Positions 23,928 through 32,116 of a stretch of 42,757 nt of DNA are shown here, piece by piece. The notes beneath the pieces are model-generated. The model had not been told where the DNA came from, ran no database searches, and saw nothing but the letters and a program-made list of their open reading frames with translations. Position numbers and translations under genes: made by a program. The stretch is taken from NCBI GenBank assembly GCA_039800325.1, contig JBDLQY010000165.1, positions 1-42,757 of the forward strand, read 5' to 3'. The stretch is from SYIM01 sp039800325 (lineage in GTDB: Bacteria > Pseudomonadota > Gammaproteobacteria > Burkholderiales > Burkholderiaceae_E). Within the stretch, counting starts at the first letter, position 1; each line of letters begins with the position of its first letter.

Positions 23928-24674
23928 ATGACTGCAAGACCCAGCGGCCGAGTCGCCGATGCTTTGCGTGCCGTTCAAATCACCCGATCGTTCACCCGTC
24001 ATGCCGAGGGCTCGGTCCTGATGACTTGCGGCGAGACGCGCGTGCTGTGTACGGCCAGCGTCGAAGAGCGGGTGCCGTCCTTCATGAAAGGGCAGGGGCG
24101 CGGCTGGGTGACGGCCGAATACGGCATGCTGCCCCGAGCCACGCATACGCGGGGTGATCGCGAGGCGGCCCGCGGCAAGCAGAGCGGGCGCACGCTGGAA
24201 ATTCAGCGGCTGATCGGTCGCAGCCTGCGTGCGGTGTTTGATCTGGCCGTTTTGGGCGAACGAACCATCACGCTTGATTGCGACGTCCTGCAGGCCGATG
24301 GCGGTACGCGTTGCGCGTCGATTACCGGTGCCTTCGTGGCTGCCTGTGATGCGGTCGGACAGTTGATGGCCAAGGGTACGCTGAAGGCGTCGCCCGTACG
24401 CGAACCGATCGCAGCTGTCTCGGTGGGTATTTTTCATGGTCTGCCGGTGCTCGATCTCGACTACGCGGAAGACTCGGCCTGCGATACCGATCTGAACGTG
24501 GTCATGACCGCGTCGGGCGGCCTTGTGGAAGTGCAGGGTACCGCTGAGGGCGCGCCGTTTTCGCGTGCCGAGCTTGACCGTTTGCTAGACCTTGCTCAGG
24601 GCGGCATTACCCGACTGATCGCAGCTCAGCGTGATGCCTTGGGCTCAGGCCACACGGCTTTGACACGGGGCTGA
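23928..24674 (+). CDS. rph: Ribonuclease PH
   Basis: 248 aa. A phosphorolytic 3'-to-5' exoribonuclease that trims tRNA 3' ends, working as a hexamer. Family phrases are GSVLMTCGETRVLCTASVEE, KGQGRGWVTAEYGMLPRATH with the basic RNA-binding stretch following (RGDREAARGKQSGRTLEIQR), the phosphate-binding TLDCDVLQADGGTRCASITG, and DLDYAEDSACDTDLNVVMT with the catalytic Asp residues. All key parts are intact. ATG 23928 gives the expected N terminus. It begins an operon with rdgB 3 nt downstream and hemW overlapping that. Confidence 0.95.
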   Translation: MTARPSGRVADALRAVQITRSFTRHAEGSVLMTCGETRVLCTASVEERVPSFMKGQGRGWVTAEYGMLPRATHTRGDREAARGKQSGRTLEIQRLIGRSLRAVFDLAVLGERTITLDCDVLQADGGTRCASITGAFVAACDAVGQLMAKGTLKASPVREPIAAVSVGIFHGLPVLDLDYAEDSACDTDLNVVMTASGGLVEVQGTAEGAPFSRAELDRLLDLAQGGITRLIAAQRDALGSGHTALTRG

Positions 24675-24677
24675 TCC

Positions 24678-25292
24678 GTGGCATCGCGCATCGTTCTGGC
24701 CTCGGGCAATGCGGGCAAGCTGCGTGAGTTTCAGGCGTTGGTGGCGCCCCTGGGCATTGAGTTGATCTCGCAGAAGGCGCTGGGGGTCAGTGACGCTGAA
24801 GAGCCGTTTTTCAGCTTTCTTGAAAATGCTTTGGCCAAGGCCCGGCATGCCAGTGCTGCTACAGGGCTGCCGGCGCTGGCGGATGACTCTGGCATCTGCG
24901 TACGGGCTCTGGGGGGTGCGCCTGGGGTGCATTCGGCCCGCTATGCAGCGATGGCCGGTGGCGAGCGCAGCGACGCGGCCAACAACGCACGGCTGCTGCA
25001 TGAGCTTGCGCGGCAGCAGGATCGAGCCGCCTGCTATGTGTGCGTGCTGGTGCTGGTGCGCCACGTGAATGATCCGTATCCGCTTGTGGCGGATGCCCGA
25101 TGGGACGGGCAGGTGATTGAGGCGCCACGCGGCGAGGGTGGCTTTGGCTATGACCCTTATTTCTGGCTGCCCGAAGAGGGTATGACCGCGGCCGAACTAG
25201 CGCCCGAGCGCAAAAACGCGCTGAGTCATCGTGGCCGTGCCATGCGGCAACTGCTTGAGCGACTGCGCGCGGAGGCGCAGCAGGGCAGATGA
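24678..25292 (+). CDS. rdgB: dITP/XTP pyrophosphatase (RdgB/HAM1)
   Basis: 204 aa from GTG 24678, 3 nt after the rph stop. It removes non-canonical purine nucleotides (dITP, ITP, XTP) from the pool by releasing pyrophosphate. It has SGNAGKLREFQAL at the N terminus (the S/T-x-N-x-x-K substrate motif), ADDSGICVRALGGAPGVHSA with the metal-binding Asp pair, GEGGFGYDPYFWLPEEGMT, and LSHRGRAMRQL at the end. All these are diagnostic. The last codon and stop overlap the hemW ATG (ATGA), so the trio rph-rdgB-hemW is one operon. Confidence 0.95.
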   Translation: MASRIVLASGNAGKLREFQALVAPLGIELISQKALGVSDAEEPFFSFLENALAKARHASAATGLPALADDSGICVRALGGAPGVHSARYAAMAGGERSDAANNARLLHELARQQDRAACYVCVLVLVRHVNDPYPLVADARWDGQVIEAPRGEGGFGYDPYFWLPEEGMTAAELAPERKNALSHRGRAMRQLLERLRAEAQQGR

Positions 25293-26488
25293 ACTCAACG
25301 CCTCTGACAGTGGCCGTGCCGCGCAGCAGCCACACGGTCGGTGTATCGACGCCCTTGCCCTTGTCGGTATATGTGCACCTGCCGTGGTGTCTGCGCAAAT
25401 GTCCTTATTGCGACTTCAACTCGCATGAGTGGCGTGGCGAATCAGGCTCGCAGCACCCGCCTGAAAACGATTATCTGGATGCCCTGCAGTGCGATCTGGA
25501 GGCTAGCGTTCCATCCGTGTGGGGTCGCACGGTGCATACCGTGTTCATTGGCGGGGGCACACCCAGTTTGTTTTCGCCGCGCAGCATCGAGCGTCTCATC
25601 GTGATGTTGCGTACCTATCTGCGTCTGTCAGCCGACGCGGAGATCACGCTGGAGGCCAATCCAGGCACCTTTGAGCGTGAGCGTTTTGAGGGCTTTGCGC
25701 AGGCGGGCGTGACGCGCCTGTCGATTGGCGTGCAGAGCTTTGACGACACCGCTCTTGCGGCAATTGGTCGCGTGCACGATGCCGATCAGGCCCTGCGAGC
25801 CGTGGAGTGTGCGGCTGGGGTGTTTAAGGCCTGGAACCTTGATCTCATGTACGCCTTGCCGCAGCAGACCCTGGCCATGCTGTCGCGCGACCTGGACTGT
25901 GCCTTGCAGTTTCAGCCCCCCCATCTGTCGTGTTATCACCTGACGCTGGAACCCCAGACCCCGTTTGCCAAGAAGCCACCGCCGCTTCCTGATGAGGATC
26001 TCGCAGCCGACATGCAGGCCCTGGTCGAAGCGCGCCTGAGCGAGGCTGGGCTTGAGCCGTATGAGGTCTCGGCGTATGCGCGGCCTGGTCACCGCTGCCG
26101 GCACAACCTTAACTATTGGCGCTTCGGAGACTATCTGGGATTGGGTGCTGGCGCGCACGGCAAGCTGTCATTTCATGACCGTATCGTGCGCGAGGTGCGG
26201 GTGCGTCACCCCGGTCAATACATGACGAAGCCCCCTGTGGCTGAGACGCGAGTGCTGTCAGCATCGGATCTAGCCTTCGAGTTCATGCTGAACGCGCTGC
26301 GACTGACAGAAGGGGTGCCGGCGTCTGATTTTGAGGCTCGTACCGGCCTGTCACTGGCCCGGATCGCCAAGCCCCTGCAGGCTGCCGTGGCGGACGGCCT
26401 TCTGGATGCTGATCCCGCGTACCTGCGCGCCACCGAACTGGGGCGGCGTTTTCTCAACGACCTGCAGGCGCGCTTTCTGGCTGATTGA
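25289..26488 (+). CDS. hemW: HemW-type radical SAM heme chaperone
   Basis: 399 aa. The radical SAM cluster motif is C34-x3-C38-x2-C41 in LPWCLRKCPYCDFN; GGGTPSLFS, EANPGTFERERFEGFAQAGV then TRLSIGVQSF, and DLMYALPQQT follow in the usual order. The C-terminal HemN_C-type domain (AFEFMLNALRLTEGVPASDF) is present. HemW lacks the extra N-terminal Cys of coproporphyrinogen oxidase HemN and carries heme to target proteins in bacteria studied so far; older annotations call it oxygen-independent coproporphyrinogen III oxidase-like. The N-terminal ~20 residues before the barrel are variable. It is translationally coupled to rdgB. A 245-bp regulatory region for glnA follows. Confidence 0.93.
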   Translation: MNSTPLTVAVPRSSHTVGVSTPLPLSVYVHLPWCLRKCPYCDFNSHEWRGESGSQHPPENDYLDALQCDLEASVPSVWGRTVHTVFIGGGTPSLFSPRSIERLIVMLRTYLRLSADAEITLEANPGTFERERFEGFAQAGVTRLSIGVQSFDDTALAAIGRVHDADQALRAVECAAGVFKAWNLDLMYALPQQTLAMLSRDLDCALQFQPPHLSCYHLTLEPQTPFAKKPPPLPDEDLAADMQALVEARLSEAGLEPYEVSAYARPGHRCRHNLNYWRFGDYLGLGAGAHGKLSFHDRIVREVRVRHPGQYMTKPPVAETRVLSASDLAFEFMLNALRLTEGVPASDFEARTGLSLARIAKPLQAAVADGLLDADPAYLRATELGRRFLNDLQARFLAD

Positions 26489-26516
26489 GCTTTGTTTCAG
26501 CGGACCGGGCTTGCGC

Positions 26517-26531
26517 GCACCAATATGGTGC
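26517..26531 (+). promoter_or_regulatory. NtrC-binding site 1 upstream of glnA
   Basis: GCACCAATATGGTGC matches the NtrC consensus GCACY-N5-RGTGC exactly and is almost identical to the E. coli glnA enhancer site as I recall it. Its centre is about 109 bp upstream of the GG of the sigma-54 promoter. Confidence 0.85.
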
Positions 26532-26566
26532 TAAACTGCAATGCGCTTTCGTCGCGTAGCGCGAGC

Positions 26567-26581
26567 GCACTGTAGTGGTGC
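26567..26581 (+). promoter_or_regulatory. NtrC-binding site 2 upstream of glnA
   Basis: GCACTGTAGTGGTGC also fits GCACY-N5-RGTGC and is extended by matching GC on both flanks. Its centre is 50 bp from site 1, roughly five helical turns, which would place NtrC dimers on a similar face of the DNA. Confidence 0.8.
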
Positions 26582-26631
26582 GCAGCGCCTCGGTTTGAGG
26601 CGTCCAGACGTCCTGCGAGCGCCCTTTTCCC

Positions 26632-26647
26632 GGGCATGTTTTCTGCT
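26632..26647 (+). promoter_or_regulatory. Sigma-54 (-24/-12) promoter of glnA
   Basis: GGGCATGTTTTCTGCT has the invariant GG (26633-26634) and GC (26645-26646) separated by 10 nt, and agrees with most of the TGGCACG-N4-TTGCT consensus. It lies about 60-110 bp after the two NtrC boxes and about 90 bp before the glnA start. Transcription would begin near 26658, leaving a leader of roughly 75 nt. Confidence 0.75.
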
Positions 26648-26733
26648 CAAGCTCAATCGCGACCTTATCCGCGGACCGTCGCCCGGCGGCGGTCCCAGTC
26701 CTCCGCTAACCACTCGACATGGAGAGTTCTGCA

Positions 26734-28146
26734 ATGGCAACCGCCAAAGACGTGATGAAAATGATCTCGGACAACGAGGCCAAGTTCGTGGATCTGCGCT
26801 TTACCGATACCCGCGGCAAGGAGCAGCACGTGTCGGTGCCCACCAAGATGTTCGACGAAGACAAATTCGTGTCGGGGCACGCTTTCGATGGCTCGTCGAT
26901 TGCCGGCTGGAAGGGCATTGAGGCCTCCGACATGCTGCTGATGCCGGATGCGGCCACCGCGCAAATGGACCCGTTCCGCGAAGAGCCCACGCTGATGATC
27001 AGCTGTGATGTGCTTGAGCCCAGCGACAAGACTCCGTATTCGCGCGATCCGCGTTCAATCGCCAAGCGTGCCGAGGCCTACCTGAAGTCGACCGGTATCG
27101 GCGATAAGGCTTACTTTGGACCCGAGCCCGAGTTCTTCATTTTTGACTCGGTGACCTGGGCCGTCGACATGTCGGGCTGCTTCGTCAAAGTGAATTCCGA
27201 AGAAGCCTCGTGGTCGTCCGGTAAAGATTTTGATGGCGGTAACCTGGCCCATCGTCCTGCCGTTAAGGGTGGTTACTTCCCCGTGCCGCCGGTCGACTCG
27301 CTCCAGGACATGCGCTCAGAGATGTGTCTGATTCTTGAGCAGCTGGGCGTTCCGGTTGAAGTGCATCACCACGAAGTGGCCGGTGCCGGCCAGTGCGAAA
27401 TCGGTACCAAGTTTTCAACGCTGGTGCAGCGCGCCGACTGGACGCAGATCCTCAAGTACGTGGTTCTGAACGTGGCACACAGCTATGGCAAGACCGCGAC
27501 CTTCATGCCCAAGCCCATCGTGGGCGACAACGGGTCGGGCATGCACGTGCACCAGTCCGTTTGGAAGGGCGATCAGAACCTCTTCGACGGTCAGGGCTAT
27601 GCCGGTCTGTCCGAGTTCGCGCTGTATTACATCGGCGGCATCATCAAGCACGCTCGTGCGCTGAACGCCATCACCAATCCGGGCACCAACTCGTACAAGC
27701 GCCTGGTGCCTGGCTTTGAGGCTCCGGTAAAGCTGGCCTACTCGGCGCGCAATCGCTCGGCCTCGATCCGCATCCCCTTCGTGTCCAGCGGCAAGGCCCG
27801 TCGTATTGAGGTTCGCTTCCCGGATCCCACGGCCAACCCCTATTTCGCTTTTTCGGCGATGCTGATGGCTGGCCTGGATGGCGTGCAGAACAAGATTCAC
27901 CCGGGAGAGCCGGCTGACAAGAACCTGTACGACCTGCCGCCCGAAGAAGACGCGAAGATCCCCACCGTGTGCTCGTCTCTTGATCAGGCGCTTGAGGCCC
28001 TCGATAAAGATCGCGAGTTCCTGACCCGCGGTGGCGTGTTCAGCAACGAGATGATCGATGCATACATTGCACTCAAGATGGAAGAGGTCACGCGTTTCCG
28101 CATGACCACGCATCCGGTTGAGTACGACATGTACTACTCGCTCTGA
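26734..28146 (+). CDS. glnA: Type I glutamine synthetase
   Basis: 470 aa from ATG 26734, preceded by GGAGAG; an in-frame ATG five codons earlier is less likely. It makes glutamine from glutamate, ammonia and ATP as a dodecamer and is the main nitrogen-assimilation enzyme. Signature regions are FDGSSIAGWKGIEASDM near the N terminus, KAYFGPEPEFFIFD with metal-binding Glu, NGSGMHVHQS, and the ATP-site segment ITNPGTNSYKRLVPGFEAPV. NLYDLPPEE carries Tyr399, the site adenylylated by GlnE in type I-beta enzymes. The upstream NtrC boxes and sigma-54 promoter indicate induction under nitrogen limitation. Codon use is strongly biased to C/G-ending codons, fitting high expression. Confidence 0.97.
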   Translation: MATAKDVMKMISDNEAKFVDLRFTDTRGKEQHVSVPTKMFDEDKFVSGHAFDGSSIAGWKGIEASDMLLMPDAATAQMDPFREEPTLMISCDVLEPSDKTPYSRDPRSIAKRAEAYLKSTGIGDKAYFGPEPEFFIFDSVTWAVDMSGCFVKVNSEEASWSSGKDFDGGNLAHRPAVKGGYFPVPPVDSLQDMRSEMCLILEQLGVPVEVHHHEVAGAGQCEIGTKFSTLVQRADWTQILKYVVLNVAHSYGKTATFMPKPIVGDNGSGMHVHQSVWKGDQNLFDGQGYAGLSEFALYYIGGIIKHARALNAITNPGTNSYKRLVPGFEAPVKLAYSARNRSASIRIPFVSSGKARRIEVRFPDPTANPYFAFSAMLMAGLDGVQNKIHPGEPADKNLYDLPPEEDAKIPTVCSSLDQALEALDKDREFLTRGGVFSNEMIDAYIALKMEEVTRFRMTTHPVEYDMYYSL

Positions 28147-28160
28147 TCGCGAGCGTTTGT

Positions 28161-28199
28161 CAGACTGACCGCGCGCCTGCTCGCCGGCGCGTTGGTCTG
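28161..28199 (+). promoter_or_regulatory. Imperfect long stem-loop after glnA
   Basis: CAGACTGACCGCGC pairs imperfectly with GCGCGTTGGTCTG around a GC-rich loop. No T-run follows. Together with the next hairpin it may stabilise glnA mRNA or limit read-through to ntrB. Confidence 0.4.
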
Positions 28200-28206
28200 T
28201 TCGATT

Positions 28207-28231
28207 CAACGGGGCGGGTTTCGCCCCGTTG
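28207..28231 (+). terminator. Hairpin between glnA and ntrB (partial terminator or processing site)
   Basis: A perfect 10-bp stem, CAACGGGGCG and CGCCCCGTTG, with a 5-nt loop, followed by TCGTTTCCG, which has only a short T stretch. It could attenuate transcription so that ntrBC is made at a lower level than glnA, as found in other glnA-ntrBC operons. Full termination is doubtful. Confidence 0.5.
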
Positions 28232-28261
28232 TCGTTTCCGAAACCCTGTTTTGATGAGACC

Positions 28262-29323
28262 ATGGCTGCTTCACTGATGCAGAGCGATGCCCGTTTTGCC
28301 GGGCTTGAAATGCTTGCGACTGCAGTTGTGGTGGTGGGTTCCGACGGCGTTACGCTGCATCTGAACCCGGCCGCTGAACTGCTGTTCGACATTTCGGCAC
28401 GCATGACGGTGGGGCATGTGTTTGCGCGTCTGTTCAGTCAGTCTACTGAGCTTGAGCGACTACTCAGCGAGGGCTTCTCGCACGCTTTCGAACAAAAGCG
28501 CACCGAGCTGGTGCTTGAGCGCCCCGGTCGCGAGCCTGTATCTGTGTTGATCACCGCCTGCGCGGTCGAGCAACCTGCGGGTGCACTGCTATTAGAGTTT
28601 CATGAGCATGACAAGCGCGCCCGGGTCGAGCGCGATGAGCGTCTCATAGGTTCGGCCCAGGCTAATCGTGAGCTGGTTCGAAACCTGGCTCATGAGATCA
28701 AGAATCCTCTGGGTGGTATTCGTGGTGCGGCCCAGTTGCTGCAGGCCGAGTTCGATTCGGCAGATCTGCGCGAATACACCGATGTCATCATCAAAGAGGC
28801 TGATCGCCTGCAGGATCTGGTCGATCGGCTGCTTGCGCCCCATCGCAAGGCCCGCGTGGTGGCCGAGCTGAATATTCATGAAGTGTGTGAGCGTGTGCGG
28901 GCGTTGGTGCAGGCTGAGTTTGCCGATGGTGTAACGATTGTGCGCGACTACGATGCCAGCCTTCCGCCCATCATGGGCGACAAAGAACAACTGATTCAGA
29001 CACTGCTGAATCTTGTACGCAACGCAGCGCAAGCCATGCGGGGTCGCGGAACCATCGAGATTCGCACGCGTATTGCGCGGCAGGTGACCATCGCCAAGCA
29101 GCGTTGGCGGCTGGCACTTGAATTGCATGTGATCGACAACGGTCCCGGCATTCCGGAAGAGATTCGAGATCGACTGTTCTTCCCGTTGGTGTCTGGTCGT
29201 GATGGCGGCACCGGTCTGGGATTGACGATCGCACAAACCTTCGTGCAGCAGCACGGTGGTTTGATCGAATGCGACAGTCGTCCGGGCCGAACCGATTTTC
29301 GTATTTTGTTGCCCTTGCGCTGA
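28262..29323 (+). CDS. ntrB: Nitrogen regulation sensor kinase NtrB
   Basis: 353 aa from ATG 28262; a TTG start 11 codons earlier is possible. It is a cytoplasmic, soluble histidine kinase that senses nitrogen status through PII and phosphorylates or dephosphorylates NtrC. An N-terminal PAS domain (LEMLATAVVVVGSDGVTLHL, then NPAAELLFD) is followed by the H-box LAHEIKNPLGG with His144, N-box NLVRNAAQAMRG, and G-boxes DNGPGIPEEIRDRLFFPLVS and GGTGLGLTIAQ. There are no membrane segments, as expected for NtrB. It lies 115 bp after glnA and 10 bp before ntrC, so it is probably both read through from glnA and co-transcribed with ntrC. Confidence 0.95.
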   Translation: MAASLMQSDARFAGLEMLATAVVVVGSDGVTLHLNPAAELLFDISARMTVGHVFARLFSQSTELERLLSEGFSHAFEQKRTELVLERPGREPVSVLITACAVEQPAGALLLEFHEHDKRARVERDERLIGSAQANRELVRNLAHEIKNPLGGIRGAAQLLQAEFDSADLREYTDVIIKEADRLQDLVDRLLAPHRKARVVAELNIHEVCERVRALVQAEFADGVTIVRDYDASLPPIMGDKEQLIQTLLNLVRNAAQAMRGRGTIEIRTRIARQVTIAKQRWRLALELHVIDNGPGIPEEIRDRLFFPLVSGRDGGTGLGLTIAQTFVQQHGGLIECDSRPGRTDFRILLPLR

Positions 29324-29333
29324 GGAATCGATC

Positions 29334-31145
29334 ATGAGCTCTGTCTGGGTGGTGGACGACGATCAATCGATTCGTTGGGTGCTTGAGAAGGCACTCACGC
29401 GGGAAGGCTTTGACGTTCGACTTTTTTCGTCCTCGCGCGATTGCGTCAGGGCACTCGAGTCGGGGCGGCCTGCCGCGCTGGTTTCCGATATTCGAATGCC
29501 AGGCGACACGGGCATTGAGCTTCTTCAGTCGGTCAAGATCAGTCATCCTGATATGCCGGTCATCATCATGACTGCATTCTCAGACCTCGATAGCGCGGTG
29601 TCCGCCTTTCAAAGCGGCGCGTTTGAATATCTGCCCAAGCCCTTCGATTTGCCCAAAGCCGTTGAACTGATTCGACGCGCGGTTGAGCAGGGCGTCAGCG
29701 ACGGTGTTGGCGTGGGCGATGTGGGTGAGCCCGGTGTGGATATGCTGGGCCAGTCACCGGCCATGCAGGAGGTGTTTCGCGCCATAGGACGCCTGTCGCA
29801 ATCCAACGTCACGGTACTGATCACCGGTGAGTCGGGCACGGGTAAAGAGCTGGTTGCGCGTGCGCTGCATAAACACAGTCCGCGTCATGACCGAGTCTTT
29901 GTGGCGCTGAACACGGCGGCCATTCCCCGCGATCTGCTTGAGTCCGAGTTGTTTGGCCATGAGCGGGGCGCGTTCACGGGGGCTCAGCAGATGCGCCGCG
30001 GCCGATTTGAGCAGGCTGAGGGTGGCACGCTGTTTCTCGATGAAATTGGCGACATGCCCGCTGAGTTACAGACTCGATTGCTGCGGGTCCTGTCAGATGG
30101 GCATTTTTACCGGGTTGGCGGACATCAGCCGCTAAGGGCTAATGTGCGCGTCATTGCGGCCACACACCAGAATCTTGAAGAGCGTGTGCGGCAGGGTTTG
30201 TTTAGAGAAGATTTGTTTCATCGTCTGAATGTGATTCGTCTTCGCCTGCCCGCACTGCGCGAGCGCCCTGGTGATGTGCCTTTGCTGGTACGGCATTTCC
30301 TGCAGGCCAGCGCGCGCGAATTGGGCGGTGAGCCCAAGCGTCCCACCGAGGCGGCGCTACAGGCCATGGCTGGCTTCAGCTGGCCCGGCAATGTAAGGCA
30401 GTTGGAAAACGTGTGTCGCTGGCTGACCGTGATGGCGCCCGCGCAGGTTATCGATGTTAAAGATCTTCCGCCTGAGGTTCGTGGCGATTCGACGTCTGCG
30501 GCGATGGATGCGGCGGGGTCCGACAGGCTCAGTGTTCAGTTGAGGTCGGCGGGCTCGTCTGCACCGGCGTTGTCCGGGCAGGGCGCGGGTGCACCAGGTT
30601 CAGGGCTTCAGGGTTCAGGGCCTCAGGGTTCGGGGCCTCAGGGTTCGGGTGTCGTCGCGTCGGCCGCCACGGGCTCGGGTGCTGTCGGATCGGTTACTTC
30701 GGGATTGGGCGCGAACGGTGCGGGGCCGTCTGAGCAGGGCGCAGGCAGCAGCCCCGACAGCGCAATCAACCGTCCTGCACTGCCGTCTGAGTTATCGCCA
30801 TTTTCGCCCTCTTCGCACGCGACGATGCCTGGAGCGGGCTCGGCTGCGCAGATGGTTGCATTATCGTCGGGTGCCGTGCCACGCGAGTCAGCGGCCTGGC
30901 TGTCTCTGCTTGAGCGAGAAGTATCAATCCGCCTGGCGGGTCAATCGCCGCAAGAGCGCTCCAGTGGCGAGAGCGTGCTCATGGATGAGTTCATGCGGGA
31001 ATTCGAGGCGGTGCTTATCAAAACCGCGTTGCGTCACACCCGCGGTCGTCGCATTGATGCGGCGTTGCGACTGGGCATTGGTCGCAACACCATCACTCGA
31101 AAAATTCAGGACTTGCGCCTGGAGGATGACTCGGAGGTGCTCTGA
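29334..31145 (+). CDS. ntrC: Sigma-54-dependent response regulator NtrC with an unusually long linker
   Basis: 603 aa; NtrC is normally about 470-510. The receiver domain (1-120) has acidic residues DDD at 8-10 and phospho-acceptor Asp52 in VSDIRMPG. The AAA+ domain (~140-380) has Walker A GESGTGKE (165-172), GAFTGA at 212-217 for contact with sigma-54, and GGTLFLDEIGDMPAELQTRL. The C-terminal Fis-type helix-turn-helix ends HTRGRRIDAALRLGIGRNTI then TRKIQDL. Between AAA+ and HTH, residues ~384-520 are a Gly/Ser/Ala/Pro-rich low-complexity insert with GSGPQ repeats. All catalytic and contact residues are intact, so it should be active. The likely targets include its own operon through the two boxes upstream of glnA. 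Confidence 0.95.
   Translation: MSSVWVVDDDQSIRWVLEKALTREGFDVRLFSSSRDCVRALESGRPAALVSDIRMPGDTGIELLQSVKISHPDMPVIIMTAFSDLDSAVSAFQSGAFEYLPKPFDLPKAVELIRRAVEQGVSDGVGVGDVGEPGVDMLGQSPAMQEVFRAIGRLSQSNVTVLITGESGTGKELVARALHKHSPRHDRVFVALNTAAIPRDLLESELFGHERGAFTGAQQMRRGRFEQAEGGTLFLDEIGDMPAELQTRLLRVLSDGHFYRVGGHQPLRANVRVIAATHQNLEERVRQGLFREDLFHRLNVIRLRLPALRERPGDVPLLVRHFLQASARELGGEPKRPTEAALQAMAGFSWPGNVRQLENVCRWLTVMAPAQVIDVKDLPPEVRGDSTSAAMDAAGSDRLSVQLRSAGSSAPALSGQGAGAPGSGLQGSGPQGSGPQGSGVVASAATGSGAVGSVTSGLGANGAGPSEQGAGSSPDSAINRPALPSELSPFSPSSHATMPGAGSAAQMVALSSGAVPRESAAWLSLLEREVSIRLAGQSPQERSSGESVLMDEFMREFEAVLIKTALRHTRGRRIDAALRLGIGRNTITRKIQDLRLEDDSEVL
30596..30650 (+). repeat. 15-bp tandem repeat inside ntrC
   Basis: About 3.7 copies of a 15-bp unit close to GGGTTCAGGGCCTCA, encoding Gly-Ser-Gly-Pro-Gln repeats. 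The copies differ at only a few positions, which suggests recent slipped-strand expansion. It lies in the disordered linker of NtrC and keeps the reading frame. Confidence 0.85.
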
Positions 31146-31160
31146 GCGTGCGGTGCTGGT

Positions 31161-31946
31161 TTAAACGGTCAGCTCGACAATGACGGGTGCATGATCAGAC
31201 GGCTGCTCACGCTTGCGCAGCTCGCGATCAATACGACAGGCGAGTACCTTGTCAGCCAGCCGGGCGTCGACCAGCGCATGGTCGATGCGTAAGCCTGCAT
31301 TGCGGCGAAACGCCAGCTGTCGATAGTCCCACCAGCTGAAACTGCGCTCGGCCTGTTCTTGCAGGCGAAAGCTGTCAACCAGTCCCAAGGCCAGCAGCTG
31401 ACGGAAGCGCTCGCGCTCAGGCTCTGAGCAGAGCACCTGACCTACCCAGGCGGCGGGGTCATGCACGTCGCGATCTTCCGGTGCGATGTTGTAGTCGCCC
31501 AGCAGAACCACGGGTGCCTGCCCGGGCGCCATCAGGGTGCCCGACAGCCATGCATGCAGAGCATCAATCCAGGCCAGCTTGTAGACATACTTGTCGCTGT
31601 CGACAGCTTGTCCATTGGGAAAATAGGCGCAGATCACGCGCACGCCGCCAATGTTGGCGCTGATCAGGCGGCGCTGCTCATCGGCAAACATGGGATTGCC
31701 GATAATGACATCGGTGGGTTCGCCCACCGTGCTTTTACGGGTGAGGATGGCAACGCCGTTATAAGTCGGTTGCCCCGAGAACACCGCTGCATAACCCGCC
31801 TCGGCAAGTTCGGCCGCCGGAAACTTGGCGTCAATCAGTTTCGTTTCCTGAAGGCACAGAACATCCACGGGCTGAGCAGCCAGCCAGTCGAGTACATGAG
31901 GCAAGCGAACTTTAAGGGAGTTGACGTTCCAGGTGGCCAGTTGCAT
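31161..31946 (-). CDS. xth: Exodeoxyribonuclease III
   Basis: 261 aa. A Mg-dependent AP endonuclease and 3'-5' exonuclease of base-excision repair (exonuclease/endonuclease/phosphatase fold). It begins MQLATWNVNSLKVRLPHVLD with the metal-site Asn, then CLQETKL with catalytic Glu, LLGDYNIAPEDRDVHDP with the Asp and Asn pair, RNAGLRIDHALV, and ends with PSDHAPVIVEL containing the catalytic His. All expected active-site residues are present and length is normal. It converges on ntrC with 15 bp between stops; no terminator is seen there. Confidence 0.95.
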   Translation of the reverse strand: MQLATWNVNSLKVRLPHVLDWLAAQPVDVLCLQETKLIDAKFPAAELAEAGYAAVFSGQPTYNGVAILTRKSTVGEPTDVIIGNPMFADEQRRLISANIGGVRVICAYFPNGQAVDSDKYVYKLAWIDALHAWLSGTLMAPGQAPVVLLGDYNIAPEDRDVHDPAAWVGQVLCSEPERERFRQLLALGLVDSFRLQEQAERSFSWWDYRQLAFRRNAGLRIDHALVDARLADKVLACRIDRELRKREQPSDHAPVIVELTV

Positions 31947-32116
31947 TGGGAAATCGCTACCAGGTGAGGAAGCCGTGATGTTAACAGTCGGCGCTCAGCT
32001 CGAGAGGACGATGGCATTCATAGCTGCATCCGGTAATATGCCCCACAGAAGTGCAGCGGGGTTCTGACCGTACGCGTTCAGAGCCAAGCAGACTGCACCC
32101 TCGGGGAGACGCGCCT

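Noticed and set aside
26586..26601. Small stem-loop (CGCCTC/GAGGCG) between the NtrC boxes and the sigma-54 promoter
   Set aside because: It is only a 6-bp stem upstream of the expected transcription start, so it would not be in the transcript; likely chance.
27415..28404. Reverse open frame of 329 codons opposite glnA and the glnA-ntrB gap
   Set aside because: It is antisense to glnA, whose strong codon bias readily produces such frames; no domain is visible.
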